Notes under the pieces: model-generated | What the model was told of the DNA's origin: nothing | Databases searched by the model: none | What the model saw: the letters and a program-made list of their open reading frames with translations, nothing else | NCBI GenBank assembly: GCA_963931865.1 | Contig: OZ007505.1 | Coordinates: 9,049,415 to 9,113,414, forward strand | DNA length: 64,000 bases | Source of the DNA: Axinella damicornis | Taxonomy: Eukaryota > Porifera > Demospongiae > Axinellida > Axinellidae | Direction: 5' to 3' | Program-made: the position numbers and the translations under genes | Part shown: one piece after another, positions 1 through 10,031 of the stretch | Layout: each line of letters opens with the position of its first letter | Position numbering within the stretch: the stretch's first letter is position 1

Positions 1-359
1 AATGGTATATTTATATTGAATGTCAACTGGCTACGTGGACACTATTTAGATTTGCAACATCACTGTCAATAGTCAAGAGGGAGAGGGAGGGAGGGAGGAA
101 AGGGAAGAAAGGAAGATGAAAGGATGAAGGGAAAGCCAAAGAAGACCTCTCCTGCCAATTTGGGCGAGCCTGAGCAAGCCCCACAGACATGCACCTTGTG
201 AGCCATGTCTGTCTGTGTGCCTTGTACATCTTACCATAAAATAAACACACTGCAAATTTATGACACAAATGATTCCATTCGCAACAAAATCCTTCAACGA
301 CATGAACAGTATACCTCTTGGATTGCCAGAATGGGGATAGAGACCACTCACAACCGTAC

Positions 360-730
360 CTCTTCAATGGCTACAGCAATGGGCGCAACCACATGCTAAC
401 AGAGACGATAAGAGTGTTTTCATCTGTTTCTGCTGTCTGTGTCTTCAACCAGACTAACAGTACCCATGATGAAAATGCTTGTAGACCTACCTCTTCAACG
501 GCTGCAGCGATGGGAGCTATTGCATGGCAAAAAAAGATAGCGAGTCTCAGAGCACTTTCGTCCTTTGTGCCACTGTACATGTCCTGCAGAACACATGGCA
601 AGGCAGAGGATTTCCAGACTGTAGATGATTTCTGGACACGGCCCCAGCTTTCGCTCTCTAGCAGCAGGTTTTGCAAACAACTGAACAGCATCCGAAAAAG
701 TTTGGAGGTAGGGTATGCATGACTGCGCAC
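360..730 (-). pseudogene. Exon-like minus-strand open stretch, unknown gene
   Basis: On the minus strand an open stretch ends in CHAIAPIAAAVEE followed directly by a GTAGGT donor (exon edge at 491). A second, shorter version (HVVAPIAVAIEE then GTACGG, edge at 360) lies about 130 bp downstream, so a small exon end seems to have been duplicated. A possible acceptor TGTTCAG lies near 690. In units B-D the same frame carries a TAG (CTAGA where A has CCAGA) and a deletion, so it is not kept open there. I do not recognise the family. It may be a decayed host exon or part of a transposon. Confidence 0.2.
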
Positions 731-967
731 TTACCATAAATTGGAGCTCGATCATGGCATGGCCAATACTTTGGTCTGTGTGTGGTGCACCTGCAAGGCT
801 GCTTCAGCCACAGTTCTTGGGTTTTAATTCTGTAGCCTAAAGTTGACTAATGACAGTGATGTTGCAGGCCCTAGGTTCAGACTCACCACATAATGTCATG
901 CATTCCAATGCCGGTATTGCATGTCTGTGATAATGTGATAATGAGGGAAATGCGGGTATTTCGGAAT

Positions 968-986
968 GGGGGGGGGGGGGGGGGGG
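968..986. repeat. Poly-G tract (19 G)
   Basis: An uninterrupted run of 19 G on the plus strand. The same position in units B, C and D carries 26, 21 and 16 G. In B and C it follows a (TG)n run. It can form G-quadruplexes and is length-variable between units. Confidence 0.95.
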
Positions 987-1333
987 ATTCGGAACACCCA
1001 CTATTTTGGTCGAGTCAAGTCTTCTCCTGACTGGAGTAGTCAAAAGACATTGCCAACATCTGATTGTGCCAAGGAACTGCCAAAATGCCTGTCTGTCCGG
1101 TCGGCGACGATTGTTTTTGCGTAACTGTACGTAAGCACAGTCAAAAAAATGCGTGAATCAACCACAACGATGATTTGATGTAGCTTGACCACTAAACTAG
1201 CTGCTTCCCCAAGTTGTGGGCTAATTAAATTAAGCTAGTCTACCAGCATTCCAGTTATAGCCCTCTACTGTGCCTTGCAATCCCAGTGGGGTGTACTGAA
1301 CCCTGGTGTTCCGAATTATCCGCAGTAGGGTAG

Positions 1334-1658
1334 CATAACTATTCATTTTAGTAGCGATTGTGCAGTGGTACAGCACTGATATTCAGCTGGTGCACTAGGT
1401 GGTGTTTATGAACCGTTCGTAAGTTGTATCCAAGTCGTTGGGTGATTTTAATATTAGTCGTTGAATCCGTGAGGTTTAGGTGTTGCATAATACCCCCATT
1501 TCCCTTATCCTGCAAAATACATGCCACACCAGCTAATCTCGCGGGCCAGAACGTCAGCCCCGCGAGACTGACTAGTCTCAGATCCACTTGAAAGGAGGGT
1601 TTGGTCGACCAGACCCTCCCTGTCCCTTCCAGGTGGGTCCGGGCACACAAGACTACAG
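1334..1658. other. 325-bp insertion found only in unit A
   Basis: Units C and D read GTAGGGTAG joined directly to ACTGTACCTGTAA. Unit A has 325 extra bases at this join. The insert carries a stem built from CTCGCGGGCC and GGCCCCGCGAG-type arms (about 1538-1566) and a 26-bp near-palindrome centred on GGTCGACC (1594-1619). No open frame or clear target duplication is visible. It is probably a small transposon or several nested ones. Confidence 0.5.
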
Positions 1659-1671
1659 ACTGTACCTGTAA

Positions 1672-1963
1672 TAGAGCCAGGTAGAGCAGAGGTAGAGCCA
1701 GGTAGAGCAGAGGTAGAACCAGGTAGAGCAGAGGTAGAGCTAGGTAGAGCAGAGGTAGAGCCAGGTAGAGCAGAGGTAGAGCCAGGTAGAGAAGAGGTAG
1801 AGCCAGGTAGAGCAGAGGTAGAGCCAGGTAGAGCAGAGGTAGAGCCAGGTAGAGCCAGGTAGAGCCAGGTAGAGCAGAGGTAGAGCCAGGTAGAGCAGAG
1901 GTAGAGCCAGGTAGAGAAGAGATAGAGCCAGGTAGAGAAGGGATAGAGCCAGGTAGAGCAAGG
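1672..1963. repeat. GGTAGAGC minisatellite, short array (unit A)
   Basis: About 290 bp of alternating 10-mers (GGTAGAGCCA) and 11-mers (GGTAGAGCAGA), making a 21-bp bipartite period. Variants include GGTAGAGCTA and GGTAGAGAAGA. The right flank (GGTTCAACTTCAATTAATTG) is the same in all four units. All three minus-strand frames lack stops because the repeat has no stop in any of them, so the open frames through it carry no coding evidence. Confidence 0.97.
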
Positions 1964-2172
1964 TTCAACTTCAATTAATTGTTTCACATTGCGTGGGCAG
2001 ATCAAAGTACCGGTAGTCACTGTAAACGCACTACAGGAACTGGGGCCATGTATTTCCCTTTGATGTTTGATACATGCCCTGGGAAGCCCCATTGTTCGTT
2101 CAATCACCGAGTTGCTTAAGACATAGCATCTAACACACACTAGTGGAGAATATGCCAAAGCAGCCTTAGTAG

Positions 2173-2198
2173 TGTGTGTGTGTGTGTGTGTGTGTGTA
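2173..2198. repeat. (GT)n microsatellite
   Basis: A pure GT run downstream of the minisatellite. The matching tracts in B (28814-28853), C (40460-40519) and D (55147-55228) are longer and interrupted by CG steps. Confidence 0.95.
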
Positions 2199-2677
2199 CT
2201 GCTCTTTACACTCCCTGCTGTCTTCTCCTGACTATAGAGCCATGCCTCTGTGCTGCTTTCCTTTGTTAAAGCAGACAACTAGGGACTACTTTCTTCTCGC
2301 TGATGACACTCATCAAAACCCAGACGTCCTCCACAAACGTTTCTTTCGGTCACAGCACATTCTTCCTCGTCACAGAAGCAAAGTAAGACCAATGTCTTGG
2401 AAGTTTCAGACTCCACACGCTTCTTTTCGTCTGCCCGGCTTAGTCTACTCACCAACTCAGTTCAAAGCTAACTCCAAACTTTGTTAGTGATTCCATGCCG
2501 CTAAGAGCACAGTAATACTATGTAGCAAACAGCTACAAACTGAAGACCTTAGCTAGCTTTGGACTCGGCCACCATTTTTGCTTGAAGGTTCAAAGGTCAG
2601 CATGCGCGCATGCGCAACAGGCTACTTCCGGTTTGGGCTTTAAATATTGAATTTGTAGCAAGTTTTGGCGGGAAGTC
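2199..2677. other. Conserved non-coding block
   Basis: This block matches units B-D closely, apart from a few small indels near 2265 and 2375-2410. Short open frames on both strands are neither conserved in frame nor bounded by convincing splice signals. I see no gene here. Confidence 0.5.
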
Positions 2678-2908
2678 GGAATGGCACACTCGCTAAGCAC
2701 TTGCTTTGCAGCCTGGGGGTTGAGTGTTCGCCTCCCCAATAACCGAGTACGAGTCTGGGCCACTCCGTACATACCGGTTCTCGACTTCCCCGCGTAGCAG
2801 CTCGAGTACGCCGGTTCCCATCTGACCACCGAAGCTAAAGGTGTTCTGGTAGAAAGCAGGTTAGCCTCCTGTGATTCCAGGACCGCCTATCCAGCGCTCC
2901 TGAGGCTT
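2678..2908 (+). mobile_element. SINE candidate with tRNA-like and 5S rRNA-like parts (unit A)
   Basis: The first ~70 bp resemble a tRNA: an anticodon-arm-like stretch CTAAGCACTTGCTTTGCAG, then GGGGGTTGAGTGTTCGCCTC where box B would lie. The next ~140 bp resemble 5S rRNA: CCGGTTCCCATCTGACCACC then GAAGCTAAAGG, and GCAGGTTAG followed by GGACCGCCTAT. A T-run beginning near 2961 would serve as a pol III stop. Such 5S-derived SINEs (SINE3 type) are known in animals. Here the element is carried in each unit, so its own target duplication could not be tested. Confidence 0.4.
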
Positions 2909-3999
2909 ACACTTCGGTGTCTGACCTGTCACGGAGGGATGGGTTGTTGCTAGGTTGTATTTTTTTTCTCTTTCCCCCTTTCTGTTTTTGTTTTTTTTTG
3001 GTTTTCTTTTTCTTGTTCCTTTTTTTCCTGTTCTTTTGTTTCCTTTGGCATGGAGGGAAGGCTGCTAGGCTTTTATTTTTTTATTGTATAATGAACTATT
3101 ATAATTTGCCTTTAGGTCATGTGGCTTAGCATTAGGGTGGGTGGAGTGGCCTATATTATTAGCCTGGGTTTGAGGCTAGTCTTAGTATTGGCTCCTGATA
3201 ATTATTACCCAATAGCATCATTGTGTTGATGAGAGCTATGAGATACATCACTCAAGCATCATATTCAATATTCCACACCGATATACGTACTGCTCTCTAC
3301 CATAGAGAATCAACTTCGATCAGTTTTCATTTCTAACGGGGGGGAATACGTACTTCCCCTCTCTGAACCATGGCCTGCCCCTGCAAGACTACTATGTACC
3401 ATCCATAACAAAGTGGCAGAGGTGTTTGTCGCAGACCTATAGGCCTGGGTACGAGGCTAGGGTCAACAAAGCACATAATATGTATTACATAATAATAATT
3501 ACATGTAATCATCTCATGCAAAAAATTCATCATGGAACGAAACTAGGTACATAGGTACATATACTAGCTGGTTCAGGACCTCCTTTTGTGCAACCCTGTC
3601 ATTATCATTGGTATGACAAATAAATTCAGTTCATGAATCACAGGGAAACCCCTTGGTTATTATATCATGGATAATATAGAAATCCTAGCTACTATGCACT
3701 TCAATGTTCATCATTGATTAATTGGTATAATTATCATTACCTACTATGGTCACAGCTGTAGGATATAGATTTGAGTGGTCATTTCTATATCCTACAGCTG
3801 TACAGCGAAGGCTAGTTTCAACTTAGCCACCTTTAAATATGTGTGGAAAAGAATCGAGGATAGAGAAATTTTAGGGGGTTCGATCAAACCCCTCCTGGTT
3901 GCGGGCAACTGCTGTACAATTTTACTAAGCCGCCAAAGGGGGGCCTAAATCCACCACTGTCAATTCAACATGAAGTGATGAAGGGAAGGAAGGCTGCTC
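2909..3999. other. Non-coding spacer with pyrimidine-rich tract
   Basis: Positions 2961-3055 are almost all T and C on the plus strand. AT-rich DNA follows, conserved in the other units, with inverted copies of the CCTGGGTACGAGGCTA-type transposon end near 3165 and 3445. No open frame here is supported by conservation. Confidence 0.5.
3752..3801. repeat. 18-bp perfect stem hairpin, kept in all units
   Basis: ACAGCTGTAGGATATAGA at 3752-3769 is the exact reverse complement of 3784-3801, with a 14-nt loop. It recurs in B (near 30370), C (near 42035) and D (near 56735) with the stem intact. It could be a micro-MITE or an RNA hairpin. It is too short for a typical metazoan miRNA precursor. Confidence 0.7.
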
Positions 4000-4152
4000 A
4001 GGTAAATTCTTGGGTGCCATGGTGATACCAATTAACAGCTGTCTTCAGTGGAACCTGGGAAAAATACAGTTATATAGCTATAGTGGCAGGTATAGAAACC
4101 AATGTAGCCGATGATTACATTTAATTACGTATGGCATGAGAACAGGTATTTG
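4000..4152 (-). pseudogene. Decayed duplicate of the P450 last exon
   Basis: About 150 bp here repeat 4340-4487, which includes the splice acceptor and first part of the P450 last exon. The duplicate keeps the acceptor side (GTTCCACTGAAGACAGCTGT on the minus strand) but has an insertion in TTAATTGG and lacks the end of the exon. It lies downstream of the real last exon in transcription order. The same arrangement is present in the other units, so it predates the array. Confidence 0.7.
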
Positions 4153-4317
4153 TCAGTTCACTGATTATCTGGAAAACCAGGGATTACCCATCCTCAGTCC
4201 ATCTCACCCCTAAACTCTCTTCCATCTTCTTTCACATTTTCAGAAAACTCAAATAAAATACATGACACAATAGTACTATCAGTGCACAGTATGATTGTGG
4301 AGTCCTGCTTCTATGAC

Positions 4318-6805
4318 TCATATGTCCCTCCTGGCTATCTTCAGGTAAATCCCATTCTTGGGTGCCATGGTAATACCAACAGCTGTCTTCAGTGGAACCT
4401 GGGAAAAATACAGTTACAGTGGCAGGTACAGAAAGTTTGAACCAATGTAGCCGATGATTATATGTACATATGGCATGAGAAAAGGTATATTAGGCATAAT
4501 TATGTTTGCAGAAAGAACATTCTCTAGACTCAAGAGCCTAGGAAGTTTACAGAAGGAATTCAAAATGGTAGTCAAACTCGTGTTACTGCATCTCAAGGTC
4601 AGAGGGAGTAACTGGAGAACTGACCTCTGTTTCTGGAGCTAGCTCAAATGTGTACTTCTTCAGGACCTCGATGAGAGCCATCTTAGCCTCCATGAGGGCA
4701 AACCTCATCCCAATGCAGTTGTGAGGACCCCAACCAAAAGGCATGTGGCAGACACTGGGACGCTTCGCCTTCTCCTCAGGAGTGAACCTGTGGGAAGAGC
4801 AAGGGAGGGAGGAATTGATCAATCAGGCAGGAAAGAATTTGTCACCATGATAAGGTGGAGGGGGTGAGGGAGGAAAGGGGGACAGCACCTTTTTGGGTCA
4901 AATTTCTCCGGATCTGTCCAGTGCTCTGGGTTGTAGTGGAGGAGGTGAATGGGAAGGTGAACTACTGCTCCCTTGGGGATGGTCACTCCATTGATTTCAA
5001 TGGTTTTCTGAGCACAGCGGGAGGTCCTAAAGGGAGTGGTAAAACATGCGTAAAAAATCTTTTTCAAGTCCAACTTAGTATGGCATAGAGGAGAGGAGAA
5101 GTAGTGGGGAATGAAGAATGGGGAGAGCTGGACAAGGAGGGGAGTCTCACCGTGGTGCTGGTGGGTACATTCGGAGCGACTCCTGAATTACCATGTCCAG
5201 GTACTGTAGTTCCTGGGTGGCATCGTACATGGAGGCCTCCTGTGAGAGGGTGAGGTAGTGAATGGGTGAGGTGGTGGAAGTGACGAGGGTGAGTAACACA
5301 AGCAATGTTACGGTTGACTTAGAACACATCTACTTAGCCTCGTTCCCAGGCCTTCTACAGTTTTGATCACTAACAACACGCGTAAAAGGAGGGCTTGAAA
5401 TCTTACTACGTGATGCGTGGCATGGCTTTCCTCACGGATTCTAGCTTATTAAATTCTTATCCACAGGTACAGAGAACCAAAACGAGTTCCAGAGAAGAGG
5501 TAGGTCTTACCTCTAAACCTACGTATATAGCACTTTAAAGCATAACCGCTGAGGGACGACTGTGATAAAGTGTCCATTGCTGTCCTTTCGCTCCAGGAGA
5601 AGATTGCTCAGGGCCGTCGGCACTGGTCCGGTTTGTCCGGCTATGGCCGGACCACCTTTGGGGGCTTCTTATTTCAATTAAAAAATAAATGAATTACAGT
5701 AGATGCGTACCTCGTGCAACAACATCATAGCAGAATCAGCGGCGATGGATGTCGATGACCCTCACCAACTTCTTTCCACGATCTTTCCGAAGAGATCTTT
5801 CGGTATCAAGACTATTGTTACAGATGCACTGAGATCTAGCTACGTATACACATACCTAGAAAGCAGCTCAGGAGAAATTTTCTTGGAGGGGGCACGCCCC
5901 TAGACCCCCCAAGCAAGCAAGCGCTAAAAATGTTGTGCAGCGCTTTGCACCGCAATGTAAACATTTTGCGCAGCGCTTCACACTGCAACATACACCAACC
6001 CTGGCCTGACCACTCTGCAACTGCTTCCGACGGCTATGTTGCTGTGTTACCTCTGGCACATTTATCACTCGGCGGTCATGGCTTCTAGCCTGGGTGTGCC
6101 TCATATGCTCTGTGTAGCTCTCTATTGGCATTTGTTCCACCTTCGTAGCTTGCAGATTGAGAATGCATTATCTGTCTCGAACATAACTTGGGTGTTGAGA
6201 CATATAACCACTGGTAAGGTGGAGTGACTCCCCAGGCCTTCTCCCTCCATTTTTGCATACTGTAAGTGATCTAAAACTGGAGGTGTAGAAGGCCTGGAAA
6301 TGAGGCTATGCAAAGTTATACCAACTCACCGGGTTACTTTCAAAGTACTCGTCAATTTTTGCTTGGAGTTTTTCCTGTATCTCAGGGTTCAGGGCCAGCA
6401 GGTAGGAGGTGTAAGCCAGGGTGTTGGCAGTTGTCTCGTAGCCAGCCAGGAGGAATGTGATGGAGTGTGATACAATCTCCTCATCGGTGAGCCTCCTCCC
6501 TCCCCCACCCTCTCCCTGCTCAGTTGCGTCAATCATCAGCTGAAGGAGATCCTTGTGCTGAGGAGGAAACAAGTTCGTAATGTGAGTGTGTGCCTCATCT
6601 CTCAGTTGCTCATGGCTGTCATTTATCAAAACAGTACAAATGATAAAGTTTCAAAGTCACCATTGAATCACCTTGGTGGATTTATTTTCCTCTCTTCTTG
6701 CCCGAACTAGGCTTATAGAAGCATCTTTAAGAACATGGAATGCATCTCCCCTCCCGGACCAGCTAAATAACCAGTGAAGCACATAGTCGGCAAAGGAGAA
6801 GTTTG
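4318..6805 (-). CDS. Cytochrome P450, CYP3-like, C-terminal exons only (unit A)
   Basis: Six exons read right to left: 6805-6672, 6557-6330, 5239-5151, 5026-4889, 4787-4625 and 4398-4318. All have GT donors and AG acceptors and join in frame into about 277 residues, against about 500 for the family. Visible landmarks are the helix I oxygen-activation motif AGYETT (exon 2), the ExxR motif ESLR (exon 3), PEKFDP of the PERF region (exon 4), the heme loop FGWGPHNCIG with its Cys ligand (exon 5), and a C-terminal exon ending IARRDI then TGA. The ETLRMYPP-like and CIGMRFALMEAKMAL-like features point to the CYP3/thromboxane synthase group. P450s of this group are ER-membrane monooxygenases. The N-terminal ~220 residues, with the membrane anchor, are not visible upstream. 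The usually invariant Arg of the heme loop is His here (CGC to CAC, a CpG change). It is probably a pseudogene or an incomplete gene. Confidence 0.85.
5335..6307. mobile_element. TIR transposon in the P450 intron
   Basis: The left end TAGCCTCGTTCCCAGGCC (5335) and the inverted right end GGCCTGGAAATGAGGCTA (6307) match over about 40 bp with gaps, continuing through CTTCTAC and TTTTGATCACT. The element lies between P450 exons 2 and 3 in every unit. No target duplication is clear. No transposase frame is evident. It also holds a CCGGTTTGTCCGGC hairpin (about 5626-5655) and CAGCGCT-type inverted motifs. The same terminal sequence forms the 45-bp palindromes in units B and C. Confidence 0.55.
5500..5903. 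other. 404-bp segment present in A and D, absent in B and C
   Basis: B and C read GAGAAGAG joined directly to ACCCCCCAAGC. A (and D, about 58497-58900) have 404 bp between, beginning GTAGGT and ending CCCCTAG. The missing piece thus has GT-AG borders on the plus strand, as an intron would. There is no clear pyrimidine tract before the AG, and the break can slide by a base or two. It may be a plain deletion or a nested insertion. Confidence 0.6.
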
Positions 6806-7323
6806 CTGCCAGAGAGAGAGAGAGAAATAGAGAGAGGATTTCTTAGCCTAGCCGTCATGATGATTTGACACCAAGCACTAAAACCCAACATATATTTGGA
6901 TCCCGGTATTCAGATATCCACATTTTTGAACTAGAATGAAACAGATAATTGCGTAGATGATCTGTGCATGCAAATTACATACTTCCCAAGACAGAAAATG
7001 AAGGAAGAAATAATGTACTGAAATTAACTCCTGGACTCAGTGGACCTAAGACATGAAGACTATATGTATTGGGTAGGTTGCAGAAAGAGGTGTTCACAGA
7101 CTCAGAATGATTGCTAGACTCCAAAGTTACGTACAGGCACTTTTGTCTTCCCATTGGCCAACATCGCCAATGTGAGGTGTGCTTAAATTAGAATGAATAA
7201 GCACACCATATAACTCAGCCGGGCTCAACATGAGTCTAGCCGTGAGTCTGCTGAAACATCCAAGAAGTGAGAGGTAAACCCGAGGCTTGGTTCTAAAAGG
7301 TGAGTTTGGTTGCACTTGCGTTA
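6806..7323. other. P450 upstream flank and breakpoint of unit collinearity
   Basis: No exon that would extend the P450 upstream could be found on the minus strand. A GA-rich tract (6811-6838) lies next to the acceptor of the first visible exon. Collinearity with other units ends near 7090, inside the start of the psq transposase remnant. After that comes unit-A-specific sequence with no recognisable gene. Confidence 0.5.
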
Positions 7324-8716
7324 TTACCCTGTGCATGCATGAGCAAAGCAGGGTTAAGAAATTGGTTTTGTCTGTCTGTCGTCTGTCTGTCTGTCAGTCG
7401 TCCCTGAAATCGCACGATCTACACGTTTATATAACATTGCAATCCAAAATAACATCTACGTCTGTGTACCTGATAGCGACCAATGTGCTTCCATTCTATG
7501 TGTATTCAGCTCTGTCTTATTAACCAATGGTAGGGTCTGCTATTTTAATATGGTCAGCAACTAAAATTCAGGCATACACGGGCGCGGGCTCTGGCACGTG
7601 TTCATAGTATGATGCTGACGCACAATGTCAGTGTATTATGAAGTATGAATCTTAGACTGAGATATAGGCGCACAGGGTAAGTGTTGGTTCCTTGTGAAAT
7701 AATTGAGGTGGGCTTTACTCTAGCTGCCTAGTTAGTTGGTAAATCAGAGACTGAGGTATCTATGAAGTGAGCCTGAGGATGCCGACCTTTCGTCCACCAG
7801 TAACAATTGTACAGACAATCACCCCAAAATAGATCATCCAATTTCAGAATGTACAGTCACTCTAAAGTGCGTGTATGGTACACACGTGCACCTTCAAGTA
7901 TTAAATTTAAATTTTATAATTAGAGGTACTACATGTAGAAATAGTGATGTATTGATAATCAGATGAACAGTATAGGTAGGATGGCTTCCAAATGTTGCTT
8001 AAAATTTTATTTAGTTGGTGGGACTTGTGGGTACAGTTACGCTGGCATTGTGGCATGCATGTCTAACTGCATGTTGAACTAGAGGTGTTCATAGAACACA
8101 TACCTCGCGCTGAACGTCTACAGGCCAGGATGCATGCAGTGCAGCTACAATCAACGTGGCATCTCTACCGATGCGCATCGAACAGGGCGGCGATCGCGTA
8201 TACAGTTTTCGTGTATGCCCATATCCAAGGTGTGGGAGTGACCGCTTACCGTATATACAACATATTGTGAAGCTGGAGAGGTGGGGCCAAATGTTACAAA
8301 TAATAGGAAATAGCTGGAAAAAACAGCCGAAACAATAGCCATGATGTCTGTGAAGTACATAGATCGTGAGAAAACACTGTTTCCTAGCGGTCATGTCGAA
8401 GCATGAAGTTTCCAAATGCACTGCGTGTCCTGTTCTTGATGGGACTCTGAGGTCACGAAGAGGTGGAGCCAATGTTATGAATAATTATGAAAAGTAGGAA
8501 ATAGCCGAAATACAGCGAAACGGAGCGCCTTGACTTCAGTCAGGTACACATAGAGCAGTTTTTTGCTATTTGCTATCGTTTGACCCCCATTTAGATGGTT
8601 TATGAGGGTCTATGTGGCGAGATTTCAAATTTTTTCGCCTGACAGACAGACGACAGACAGACAGACAGACAAAACCGATTGCTTAACCCCGCTTCGCGCA
8701 TGCGCGCGCGGGGTAA
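7324..8716. mobile_element. Non-autonomous TIR element, ~1.4 kb, with GTCT-rich arms
   Basis: The left arm (7324-7400) reads TTACCC, then a GCATG-rich stretch, GGGTTAAG, then repeated GTCT. The right arm (8640-8716) is its reverse complement with scattered differences and ends GGGGTAA. The interior has no convincing coding frame. Relics of one arm lie in every unit (22269-22347 in B, about 36547-36625 in C, about 48405-48483 in D). No target duplication was evident, so the superfamily is unknown. Confidence 0.6.
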
Positions 8717-8738
8717 ATATCAAGCCACAGTGCAAACA

Positions 8739-8997
8739 TATATTATACAAGTAATGTAATAGGATGTAGGGATACCAGAACGGCAAAAAGTAAGGAAACA
8801 AGGTATAGGGATGATCACACAAAACAGTGAAGTATACAATCCCCCCTACAGAGATCAATTTCCGTATAATGAAAAAAGATATGTAGGGGGGAATGTATAA
8901 TTCACTGTTTTGTGAGATCATTCCTACCTTGTTTCCTTACTTTTTGCCGCGGTCGTTCTGGTATCCCTACAGCCTGTTACATTACTTGTATAATATA
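8739..8997. mobile_element. Foldback MITE, long hairpin with TA flanks
   Basis: The left arm (8739 to about 8850) and right arm (about 8886 to 8997) are reverse complements over about 110 bp with few mismatches and small indels, around a short loop. The ends read TATATTATACAAG and CTTGTATAATATA, consistent with a duplicated TA dinucleotide as in Tc1/mariner-type MITEs. No coding content. Confidence 0.8.
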
Positions 8998-9574
8998 CAT
9001 GTTACATTTTTAAATGTTTTTTATTACTCGTTTAGGTCGTTTCTTTTAGTAGCAGGCGCATGTTTGAACTGAAGTTTCCACCACAGAGCAGAAGTCAGCA
9101 GGCAATAAGTGCCCTTGCGCAAGGCATGCCTTAGTATAATTGTGCAATATTGTTACACTTGCAGACCCTGGCATCCAATCAAGCATAGTGTTATATACCG
9201 TCAGGTATCAAACTTTGTAATACATACAACCCTTACCAGGGCGTAAACGAAGGTAGTAGTATTCGAAGGTGCGTTCGAACGTCCCGCCTTCGAAGTTAGT
9301 ATGGCCCCGCGAAGGTTTGCAAATTACAATTAATCGCATTCGTTACCGCACGTGATCCACCTCGTGCAACTAATGCACCTATCAATGATAAGCCCCACTA
9401 TACCCCACCCGGGGTCTTGTAAGGAGACACTGGGGGATTTGACGTCAGCAATTGCCCCAGGGGTGGTGTTATTGACATGCACAGAGTTTTACGGAGTCCT
9501 GCGTCGTGAGCTGAGTTGTACGGAGTCCTTCCTCGTGTACGTTCCTGCTTTGTCTCTCATTCTCGATTCTCAAT

Positions 9575-9827
9575 ATGGAGCAGTCCATGATGCCCAAACG
9601 TGTACTAGTGCGTGTTGGCGACAACAGTCGGGAGGTGACAATTTCGTCCGATGAAGATGAAGCACTAAAGCATGCGACTCGCAACGTTTTTGTGGACATT
9701 CTGCCCAAGGACGCGGAGTTCTACTTTCAAGTGAAGGATCCAGATTGGGGCGGCGAGTATGTTGACCTTCAACCGGCACAATCGATACCAGACCGCTCAG
9801 TTTTGAAGGTGGTCAAGCTACAAAAGC
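9575..9827 (+). CDS. Exon-like frame of the nested transposon, unknown function
   Basis: The frame opens at ATG (MEQSMMPKRVLVRV) and runs about 84 codons to KLQKQ, where CAG meets a GTACAT donor. It is acidic in the middle (SSDEDEALKHATR) and has no signal peptide or motif I recognise. A following small exon (about 9932-10000, acceptor TTTACTCAG, donor CAG/GTATG) would add a Ser/Gln/Asp-rich stretch (SSSQDDSSQIQ). Its position inside the TIRs suggests an accessory or N-terminal part of a transposon protein. It could also be a captured host exon. Confidence 0.35.
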
Positions 9828-10031
9828 AGGTACATAATTTGAGCTGTCAGCTATTGATACTAGCGTAGAGAAGTCAGGTTTCTGTCAGACAAGTTCTCTT
9901 CAGTTTGATGTTTGTTAAGAATTTACTCAGTCTGATGCTGTGTCTGCCATGTCTACTGAACAAGGCTCAAGCTCACAAGACGATAGCTCACAGATACAGG
10001 TATGTTCTGATGCAAGGTCACTTTTTGCAGA

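Noticed and set aside
1505..2278. 257-codon minus-strand frame running from unique sequence through the unit A minisatellite
   Set aside because: It passes through a (CA)n run and the array, is not kept in frame in other units, and has no splice or family support.
2690..2750. Functional tRNA gene
   Set aside because: The stretch resembles a tRNA, but I could not pair a full acceptor stem and T arm, and it is fused to further SINE-like sequence in every unit.
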